This document shows, one piece after another, positions 55,108 through 64,000 of a DNA stretch of 64,000 nt (the stretch's first letter is position 1; each line of letters starts with the position of its first letter). The notes below the pieces were generated by a model, which did not search any database, had not been told where the DNA came from, and saw only the letters and a list, made by a program, of their open reading frames with translations. This DNA is from Amoebidium appalachense (Eukaryota > Ichthyosporea): NCBI GenBank assembly GCA_963693365.1, contig CAVNZM010000013.1, positions 5,580,001 through 5,644,000 on the forward strand, in the 5' to 3' direction. A program made the translations under genes and the position numbers.

Positions 55108-55714
55108 TATTTTATTTTATTTATTTTATCCCGTTTCACTCCCGGCGAGGCACTGCCTCAGGGGAGCTTACCGTCTTCCGCCTAGACACAGATCGTACTG
55201 TATAGCACAACTCATAAGTTAGGATTCTAATTGACCCCAACTGGCACTATTTTTAGTTACGCCTTATCCCACGGTTCTAGCCGCAGCAACGCTAGTGGGG
55301 AAGTGAGCACAGCTCACTTTAACAGCACCAGCCGGGAGCGACCCGGGACACATACACAAACATAAAGACTTGAAAGTAAAGACCCCATGCCCAGGACGCT
55401 GACCCGAACCGTGGCCGGTGACTCGGATTGGTCTCCCACTTGAACGTTGGCACGGCCCTCTGAAAAAAAGAAGGGCCGTGCCAAGCGGCGCGCCGTCGAC
55501 GTCAGAGGGCCGGTGCTGTTCATGAGGTCATGTCTTGCGGCTGGATGATAACAAATTGGCGGTGCTGCTTGACGTGGTCTGGGGTGATGGCTTCTAGGGG
55601 GCGGCCAGACCGGTGGACCGTCGAGGCAGAACAAAAATCGGAAGTAACCAGGACCGATCCTGCGATTTTGAGCTTGACACGCAGAGATCTTACCATTGCA
55701 CCAACCCGCCCCCC
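55108..55714 (-). mobile_element. tRNA-derived SINE retrotransposon with target-site duplication
   Basis: Read on the minus strand, the element starts just inside the right duplication with a tRNA-like head: A-box-like TGGTGCAATGG (about 55695-55705) and B-box-like GGATCGGTCC about 45 bases on, with CTGCG/CGCAG able to pair between. It ends in a tail of AAAATA repeats (55108-55131 on the + strand TTTTAT repeats), followed by the left duplication. Inside lies a perfect 13-base stem with a 12-base loop (55447-55484, TTGGCACGGCCCT and its complement). No open frame suggests a protein; mobilisation would need a partner LINE in trans. At 607 bases it is long for a SINE, so an extra body segment is present. 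Confidence 0.75.
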
Positions 55715-55729
55715 CAGATGCTGTCGGGT
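55715..55729. repeat. Target-site duplication, right copy
   Basis: CAGATGCTGTCGGGT, a perfect repeat of 55093-55107, next to the tRNA-like 5' end of the SINE. Confidence 0.75.
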
Positions 55730-55773
55730 AGTCAATGTAAATATTCTATATACCAAGTTCTTTTTTCACGCGT

Positions 55774-55833
<60 letters not shown>

Positions 55834-57117
55834 CTGTCAGATCTAGCCTGGTGTGACAATGGGTTTGATGATTTCACACCGGTCAGAATACGTGGCAAGT
55901 GGTGCAGGGCCAGAGCTCGGGAGCGAAGGGGCTTGGAAGATGAATTCCTGTGTGTAGTAAGTGTCGACATCTATGGCCAGGATATTCTACAGTATCGCGT
56001 ACGGCGTTTTCACACCATGGACGTACTCAATAAGCGGTTGGTATTGCTTGTGTAACTTGCACAACATGTTGCGCCAACACAGTGTACATAATGTGTCCTC
56101 TCAGTGGTACTGACGTAGATTTATTATTCATTTTCACGTGGTACCGAACAGGTTATCGCGTGTGCAGTGGGCCATTTTCAACGCATCAAAGTACCTGCCA
56201 TCACACAGGGTTTAAAGCTGCTTTTTATTTGCCCACGTACTATGGCAGCAGCATCAAAACAATGATAAGTACATACAGTCATTGAGAATATGTTACATTC
56301 CCTTCCGGAAACCCCACCCTTATAAGCCAGTTAAACCAGCACGCAGGCGCTAATATTAGCCTTTCTCTATCTGAACTATTTAATAATAAATCTCTGCCTC
56401 TCACCTAGCTCCCTTCCGGATCCCCACCCCCTCCCCCCTCCCCCCCCGGGCCCCCCTCCCCCCTTCCCGGCCCCCCATCCCTCCCTCCCCTTTCAACACC
56501 CCCCTCCCCCCCTCCCCCCGCCCCCCAGTCCACCCACCCAACCATGGCCACCCCTCACTCCGGGAACCGTCCTCAAGGCTTCCGGTCGATACGGACTGGT
56601 CCCCCCCCCCTCCCCCCCCCTTTTCCAGCTTTCTCTCGCCCCGAGAGCGGGCCCTGATCTGTATTTACAGTTCACTATGTGCACAGGGTCTACCAAACTT
56701 GGCATGTATGTAACATGATCTAGATGTGTAACAAACAGATATCACTTGATGCCATATAAGGCGTGTTGCCTATGGCCAATAAAATTAATTAGTGTTAAAC
56801 TAGTATTAATATTCGACAGCGTTAACCTAGTTATGAGACCTGCCAGCTACAGAATGTGCTGGAGAGCCTGCCGATACTTCACATGGGACCATACATAGTC
56901 ATCTTGGGACATTCGCAATTAAGATTCTTCGGTTTTGGGCCTGGGCCGGGAACGTTAAGGATAAAGGGCTGAAGGTTCATTCGTTTTCAGTACCAGTCAA
57001 CCGGCGTTCATCCGTTCTTTTCATACCGTCTTCTGGAAGCCTTGGTCTGACACTTGGTTGGGTTTGCCTTTCCATTTCCGCCCTCCATCGTCCCATCGGT
57101 CACCTTCCATCCTCACC

Positions 57118-58435
57118 ATGAAGTTGCTCGCCTGCCCCTTTGTGTGGCTTCTGCCCGTCCTCCCTGCCCTCCTCCCGGGTGCATTTGCCAACAAACCGTC
57201 CGCAGAAGGCATCGAGGGTCTCACAGCGGCCGACACCAACAAACTCGTTGAGGGCATGATGAAGAATATAACAGCCCAGGCCGCCTACGTGCCCCCCACC
57301 CCCAAGAACTGCACGTGTAGCAACTACAACAACCCCAAGAAGGTGGACTGGAAGGGTCTGCGCAAAGATCTCATCTCCCTCTTCAGCGACCCCAACTGCG
57401 AGGTTAAGGTCCAGGGCAGCAGCCTACCGCCCCTCCCCTGCAAGCACCTGCCCGGGGTCTATGTCCGTGCTGAGTCCACGATGCCGGCACCACACAGGTA
57501 CATATGGGGCCTTCCAATAACAACCATGTTTGTACTATAATAGCCTCATTCTAACCCCCCCCCCTCCCCCCCCCCCCCCCCTCCCCCCGCCCCCCCGCCC
57601 CCACACACACACCCAAAAAAAACGCCTCCGTTGGGCTTGCTACCTCCTGCACCTACAGCCACCCACTGGCATCCGATTCTTCACTCCTTCCCCCCCCTCC
57701 CCCCCCCCCTCCGCCTGCCTCACCAGGTAAACACACACACGTGGGATACATAAATTATAGGTCTAGCTAGACCTGAGTATATTTTCTGTGTCTGTGTCCC
57801 ATGTGTGTGTATGTGGTTGTATGTGCACATGGCCGGGTGTGGCGAAATGATTCATCACCAGCATGTTCACGTTGATAATGTGTGTGTGTCTGTTTAACGC
57901 TGATCCTGTGGCACAGCGGCTTACTTAATAAGTGTCCCAGCCTCCCAGCGCAGATCATGCACCCTACCAATTGCAGCAAACTAATCACGTGTACATTGTA
58001 GAATGGCACTGGTGGTGCCGATGGGTCGATTGTGCTCTCGTCCCTTAACCCCAACAACGCGGCCAAGGAGGCCGAGTGGCCGGGCAACCGCGGGTCTTGT
58101 TCCGTATGTGCAAAAGTCCCTGGCGCCGCTGGTGGCCAAGTACGGGGCCTCGTGGGCAGACACACTGGTCGTGGCCGGTGCGATGGCCTCGCAGTTTGCC
58201 AGCCGCAAGCCGCAGTTCAGCGCGCGGGTGGGCCGCTGTGACAATGACGTCACCAATGCCTGCAGATCCTGTCCCCGGGCACGATACCGTGCAAGGACTT
58301 TGTGAAGTATTGGACCGGGCAGGGTCTGGGGCTGCGGCAGGCGGTGGCGCTGATGGGGTCGCATGTGATGATGCACGACGACAGCAACGAGGGCGACCTG
58401 CAGCGTTCACCTGGGCAAACAAGTGTGTGCACTAT

Positions 58436-58496
<61 letters not shown>

Positions 58497-59363
58497 AAAA
58501 AAGAAAGAAAAGAAAAAGTAAAACCCACAGCAGCGACCCCTGCCCAGAACGGTATTTTTTTTCTTCTGTAGGGCCCGGATGGTGTATTTTTCTGGTTGCT
58601 GCAACAAAAAAAGAGGGAACAAAAAACAATTGGCAAGAAAGGGAAAAGAAACCTAAGCATAAGAAGGTTGCGCAAATAACATTGCCAGATGCATTGTGTT
58701 GGTTATCGCATATGGAAAAAAAGAAAAAAGAAAAGAAAAAAAAAGGCAATAGGGAAAAAGAAACCAAAGCATAAAAAGGGTCCGCCCTCCATCCCTACTC
58801 ACCCCTTCCCCCCCCCCCCCCCCCGGCCCCCCCTCCCCCCTTCCACGTGGTCCCTCTCCCCCCCTTCCTCCCCCCCCCCCCCCCCCCTCTTCCCCCCCCC
58901 CCACACACAGGTACTACCAAGACATGAACACCGGCACCATCACCGCCAACGTCCCTACCGACGGCGGCCGGCCCAGCGTGAAGTGGACTGTTGACGGGAA
59001 GGAGCGCTGGCGCTACACGGTCAACGACGCATTCTTGGCATCCCAAAACGTGCTCAGAGACAGCAAGTGCCCCGAGGCTGAGCGCAGGCACATTGCATTC
59101 TGGATGAAGTACTATGCGCACTCAAACGCCAAGTGGGACGCAAACTACGAGGACGCCTACGTGAAGATGGGGCCACGGCTGGGGTGCGGTGGGCCAAGAA
59201 GACCATGAAGGTGGACCTCAGGCCGTGCGCGTGGAAGAAGGTGGGGGGCTACGGCATGAGCAACCGCAAGTGTGCCAGCACGTGCATGGACCTGAGGAAC
59301 TACCTCAACATCGGCGGCACAAACTGTGCACTGGTCACCAGCGGCCAGTGCAAGTGCACGTGA
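57118..59363 (+). pseudogene. Secreted heme peroxidase, decayed copy
   Basis: Three-exon structure as in the intact copy: 57118-57495, 58002-58422, 58911-59363, with GT-AG ends and a (CA)-type acceptor before exon 3. The signal peptide (MKLLACPFVWLLPVLPALLPGAFA) and much of the body align closely. Against the intact copy I see five frame breaks: a lost base at about 57472 inside the distal heme motif; a gained base near 58095; a net two-base gain near 58260; a two-base gain near 58406; and a lost G in a G run near 59168, before the Cys-rich tail. Each side of every break still matches in another frame. Several breaks in one gene, when the other genes here are clean, favour true decay over sequencing error, although the last lies in a homopolymer. 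Confidence 0.8.
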
Positions 59364-61962
59364 GCAGCGGGCATGACATCATAGCCACGGGCAGAACTAT
59401 AGGCATCACATTATTCTCGATCTTTTTTCTTACATGTTGGTCCGAAGGACATTATACAACGTGCACACCTGCTAGGCAGAGTTGTTTGGGTGCATGCAAT
59501 GTTGAACTCATGTGGTCCAGGATTCGCACTCTGTGTCTCATTGTATCTGATATGATATCTGGCATGGACGGGAATTGTTTTTGCCCACAGACTACTGCTG
59601 CAGTATACTCAGCATTTTGTGTGACAACGTTCTAAGCTTCATCGAGGCATAAAACATTCACCGTTTAAGGGATTCTTTTTTGCTGTTTAAAATTAAAGGT
59701 TTTAGATGGCACCACTGTGCACGGGGCAACTGCTGGGGTATTACCTCCCAGTTTGTATAAAGGTGAGGCAACTGTAAAATAAAAACCCATAGAAAATATG
59801 GTCCACCCTGGCATCCCCCCCCCCCCCCCCCCCCCGCCCCGCCCCGCCCGCCCCCTTTCCTTCCTGCAAACACACCCCGATTCTGCAGTGCACTCGAAAC
59901 AACCTCCCCCCCCCCCCCCCCCCCCGCGCTTACTCTTTCGCCCCATCCGCCGCTTTCTGTAACCCTCACTTCTACTCAACTCTCACAGCAACGCAGAAAG
60001 ATGTGTGCCGGCCTAGAATCACAGCCGCTGCCTCCCTTTTTTCCCAAGTACCCAGTATAGTCCTTTTCCTACCTGCTTTATATTTAGCAAACAGTGCCCA
60101 ATTTGTATACCACCGCGATAGTACCCCAAATGTCATCGAAGGAGCCTTTAAAAGAAGAGACCCTTTTTAACCCCCGGAAATCACAACTCAGTAGCACAAA
60201 CAAAGACAGGAACACCACATTTGAAATCGACCAACCGCACAGTGATTCGATTTAGTTTACTCACATCTATTCTTTTTCAGCGGGAATGGATGGGAGAAAG
60301 GGATAGCCTAAGGTTTGGTTGGGTGTTTTAGGGGGAAGGGAGTTAGGGGGGGGGGGGGGGGGGAGGGGGGGGGAGGGGGGGAGGCAGGAGGGGGATGGGA
60401 AGAAAGGAGGGGTAGACAGGTGCCGGGGGGGGAGGTCGAAAGGGGGGGAAGGAGGGGAGGGGAAGGGGGGCCGGGGGGGGGGGGGGGGGGGATGGATTGC
60501 AGATAACATGCATTTTATCGGCAGTGAACCTTAGCTCCAAGAGAAACCGAATCAGATTTTATACTTCATTTCAACAGTGACACCTTGCTCAACTTTTTGC
60601 ATAAGGTACACCGTTTCTAAGTGGGGTTTAAGCAAATCGCTTAAAATGGCTGGCACATGCACATGCTATTCCCCATCGTGTTTCTTCTTTTCTTGTGATC
60701 TTTCTACTTAATCACTCCATGGATCACGGATTTCCCTAACCCAATAAAGCTAGACAGATATATGTAGACTCACCATGGGGAGGGAGGGAGGAGGGGGGGG
60801 GGGGGGGGGGGGGGGGGGTTTCAAGAGGTCAGAATACGGATTATTGATCACGGAAACCAACCACTGATATTCCGACCATGTAATAGGGCGCCGCTGCCCA
60901 ATAAACGCAAAGAAACTTGCTGCAACGTGAAACCATTCTCACAGCCCCCCTCCCCCCCCCCCCCCCCCCCCCCAGCGCATCCCCCCCCCCCCCCCAAAAA
61001 AAAAAAATCCCCCATACACGTTCACGCACATGTACCCGCACACACATGCGCGTGCACACACATACATGCACACACGCACACTGACACACATGTACACACA
61101 CACACACGTGGGCACACGCACACACACGCGTGTGCGTACACACAAACACACACATGCACACACACACACAAACACACGCACATACACGCGCATGCGCGCG
61201 GAAAAAAAAAAAAAACGGGAAAAAAATGGAGAGAAGAAAAGATAAAAAGAAAAATGGAAGAAGAAAAAATGGTAAGAAAAAGGGGAGAAACGAGAAGAAG
61301 TTGAAAAGGGGGAAAATAAACAAACAAAAACCGGCTGCGTGGAACCAGAACAAGGGAAGGGCGATAAGAAAAAAGGAAAAAGAACGGGGGAAAAAAAAAA
61401 GAGGAAAGTATAAAACTCTTTTTTTTCTTCTTTTTTTTGGGGCGGGGGGGGAGGTAGAAGTATAAAAGTGAAGAAAAAGAACATGATAGAAACGAGAAGA
61501 AATCGGATAAGAGAGAAAGGAGACAAACAAAAACAGGACATGCATGGCGTTCAGACCGTAAAATCCCCCCACCCCCCACCCCCTCCTCTGCCTCGACCCC
61601 CCCCTCCCTCTTTCCCCCCATTTCCCTCCACCAGAACCACCACCATTATCCGTGGCTGTCAGTTGGGTTTATCATCGGATAGATAATACAAGGTGACCCT
61701 CAAACTATGTCAGTGGCTGAAATAAACTATAATGGACGCAAAGTTTTAGAAATATGGGCTGGGGTGTGTGTGGGTGGGTGGGTGGGGCGAATGGGGGGGG
61801 GGGGGGGGGGGAGTTTCCTGATGGCTGGCTGGGTATTTAAGTCTTTCGATCCCAAAAAACATTGCAAAAAATACGAGGCGCACGTGCGTGCCAGTATGAC
61901 ATTGTGGTGCTTGCAGTGTTATGTGCGCAGTGTGCTGTGCGTGTTGTGCATGTGTCTGCGTG

Positions 61963-62059
<97 letters not shown>

Positions 62060-62730
62060 GTGCGTGCTTTGTAGGCGTGTGCATGCGTGTGTGTAAGTGT
62101 GTGTGCGCGCATGTGCGGGCGTATAAACATAGACGCTTAGGTGCCCGTGGTTTCCGACGTGTGTGTGATGCATGCAGTGTGTGTGTGCTGGCGTGTGTGT
62201 GTATGTGCGTGCGCGAGTGTTTGCCCATATACGCGTGCCTGTGTGTGTTCGTGTTTAAGCCCTGGATGTGTGTGTGTGTGTGCAATAAAGAGAGAAGCGC
62301 TAACAAACAAAGAAAACCGTTTGTGAGCATCAAAGCCAAAAAGTATTGGTTGCAACTTCAACCGGTTTCACTTTCATTGTCAGTTCTTTCTGATCTTCTT
62401 ACACACACAGTTGTAACCATACATTTACCACCAAAGCACCAAAAGGGCATATCACTTGAAGTATGTACACAAGTTGAGGTACCACGTAAGATATGCATAG
62501 AGCGAGCACCGTGAGTCTGTATATAGATGTTGAGCTTTTTTGGTGCGGCCGACCATCCAAAGACGTCGATATATAACAAAAAGCTATCAAAACCGGTGAA
62601 AACCACTTGAAAGCATGCACATGCACAGAAGGAAATAGGAAATAAAAGAAAAGACAAGAGAAAAGAGGGGAAAACCCCTTCGGGAGCCTATCCGAATGAA
62701 ATAATCTCACAAAGGGCCCTTTTTTGTGAA
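59364..62730. other. Intergenic region between peroxidase pseudogene and CBM21-like copy 2
   Basis: Mirror counterpart of 45763-48684 but diverged. TGAGCAG and GGGCATGAC after the stop match the intact copy's downstream sequence. It contains C tracts (59816-59834, 59905-59924), G tracts (60341-60375, 60470-60490, 60790-60818), a CA-rich stretch (61020-61195), an A/G-rich stretch (61200-61440) and the GCGT array. No gene supported. Confidence 0.6.
61963..62062. repeat. (GCGT)n tetranucleotide array
   Basis: About 100 bases of GTGC/GCGT repeat, almost perfect, giving Ala-Cys-Val-Arg style open frames in all frames. Alternating purine-pyrimidine sequence of this kind can adopt Z-DNA. Confidence 0.9.
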
Positions 62731-63516
62731 TCACTGCACGTCCATATGGTAGTTCTTTTGGTACCCAAAGCTGTCATACGCTTCCACCGTCCCCAAAACT
62801 GCCTTTGCATAGTACTCAAGATTCCCCCTCTGAACCTCAACCTTAAACTTGAACGGAGTGTAGCCCGTCCACGTAAGCGATCTCTGTGGAATGACATAAA
62901 TTTAAGGCCATGGGTGATCTCTTTTGCTGGCTTCACCCGTGTGCACCCATTCTTTAGGTGCAAATCTACCGTCATTTCATCATTCGTTTTACCTTTTATC
63001 CCGTTCCCCCCCTTCCCGCCCGTCAAACCCCTCTCCTGACATCGTCCTTCTCCCCTCCACTTCCCCCTCTGTTTTCAGCCTTTCTTGGTGAAGGAGTTAT
63101 TAGGGGGGAGGGGGGGGGGGGGGGGGGGGGGGGGATAGAAATTTAGGTGAGGGAAAGGGGGGGAGGGTCCACGGGAGGGGAGGAGAGGGGGAGAGGGGGA
63201 AGGAGAAGGGGTGGGAAGGGGGGGAAGAATGGAGGAGGCGAGAAGGGAGGCATAGAGAGTTTGGACAGAAAAAGGGACATAGCATTACCAGCTCTTACTA
63301 GACATTCGCATCTTGTCTTTTTCTAAAAACCATTCGAGCTCACACCTGCACATATAACAGTCTGTATATAAACCGAGGCACTGAGGCTTATTGGTCAAGA
63401 ATCACATTACTGACCTTAGCCGGGCATTTGCGCCATGGTTTTCCGTGATCCTGCGTGAATTCAAAAGTAACTGTTGGGTCGGCTAAGAAACTGAAGCTGC
63501 CGGTGTCCACCTGAAT
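62731..63516 (-). CDS. CBM21-like small protein, copy 2 (5' partial)
   Basis: Exons 63516-63415 and 62883-62731, GT-AG, in frame, ending TGA. They correspond to exons 2 and 3 of 44570-45762. The last exon has the same length (153 bases) and ends in the same residues from EAYDSFGYQKNYHMDVQ; exon 2 is two codons longer (IQVDTGSFSFLADPTVTFEF). The exon equivalent to 44570-44662 was not found by 64000 and is probably beyond the window. The shared (CA)n-AG acceptor before exon 2 is conserved. The reading frame is intact in what is visible, unlike the neighbouring peroxidase copy. Confidence 0.65.
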
Positions 63517-63525
63517 CTGTGGTGT

Positions 63526-63590
<65 letters not shown>

Positions 63591-64000
63591 CGCGCGCAGG
63601 TGCGGGTGGATGCGGATGGGTGCGGGTGGGTGCGGGTGGGTGCGGGTGTGGGGGTGTGCGGGGGTGTGCGGACATGTGTCCGTGTGTGTATGGATGGGGG
63701 GGGGGGGGGGGGGGGGGGGGGGTTGCGGATGTGTGCGCACGCGCTTGTGCTTGTGATTGTGTGTGTGTGCGTGCGTGTGATTGTATGTGAATGGGTGGTT
63801 ACAAGGGGTGAAGGATTCGAGAAAAGTTGATGAGAGAAGCCAAAGTCGGTGGTGGCATAGGGAAACTGGGCACTTAAAGGGTATGTAGGAGGAAGGGAGG
63901 GTAGGGGGTTGAGGAGGATCCGACAGCCCGGAGATATATGTGAGATCGGAAGCTGGAGAGTGTGTGAGAGATAGAATAGGTGACCGTACATGTATTTGAG
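63517..64000. repeat. Intron-like repeat region at the window end
   Basis: (GT)n (63522-63581), GCGC, a GGGTGC repeat (63601-63650) and a G run (63695-63722), then unique sequence without a recognisable exon. Probably the intron upstream of copy 2 exon 2. Confidence 0.55.

Noticed and set aside
55640-55714. Functional tRNA gene on the minus strand
   Set aside because: A and B boxes are present, but there is no convincing acceptor stem or anticodon arm, and it is the head of an element with tail and target-site duplication.
61707-62514. Open frames of 129-197 codons on both strands
   Set aside because: Products of the GCGT tetranucleotide array and neighbouring GT-rich sequence.

Overview
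This is nuclear DNA from a eukaryote, most likely a unicellular one. Five recognisable protein genes are broken into many short exons by GT-AG introns of roughly 100-1,800 bases. There are no operons, and intron and intergenic space is dominated by simple sequence: C/G runs of 15-50 bases, (CA/GT)n, (CT/GA)n and A/T runs. I could not place the organism from sequence alone. The gene set (presenilin, importin alpha, mitochondrial-type succinate-semialdehyde dehydrogenase, sterol C5-desaturase, secreted heme peroxidase) is broadly eukaryotic. Most open frames in the window are translations of repeats (His-Thr, Cys-Val, poly-Pro, poly-Gly). Gene models here were built by recognising protein families and then finding splice sites that keep frame.

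Layout. 1-8879 (+): presenilin, 5' end outside the confidently read part. 8880-10097: intergenic, between convergent 3' ends. 10098-22576 (-): importin alpha, 17-18 exons. 22577-23881: divergent promoter region with a long duplicated CT block. 23882-31880 (+): NAD(P)-dependent succinate-semialdehyde dehydrogenase, GabD/ALDH5A1 type. 31881-33856: intergenic. 33857-38744 (-): sterol C5-desaturase. 38745-42303: intergenic with a 500-base CCCT/CT block. 42304-43848 (+): a 514-residue protein with repeated Cys/His modules and no family I can name.

44570-63516 holds an inverted duplication of a two-gene block. One block has a small CBM21-like gene (+, 44570-45762) and an intact secreted heme peroxidase (-, 48685-51989). 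The mirror block has a peroxidase copy (+, 57118-59363) with at least five frame breaks, and a second CBM21-like copy (-, 62731-63516, running out of the window). Between the arms lie small inverted-repeat elements (53790-54440) and a 607-base tRNA-derived SINE (55108-55714) flanked by a 15-base target-site duplication.

The genes do not form one pathway: they cover intramembrane proteolysis, nuclear import, GABA-shunt carbon metabolism, sterol synthesis and secreted peroxidase activity. The most distinctive property is how the simple sequence relates to transcription. Runs in presenilin and importin alpha are mostly C on the coding strand, many 3' splice sites are built directly on (C)n(CA)n-AG, and two introns carry tandem duplications of the splice junction itself.
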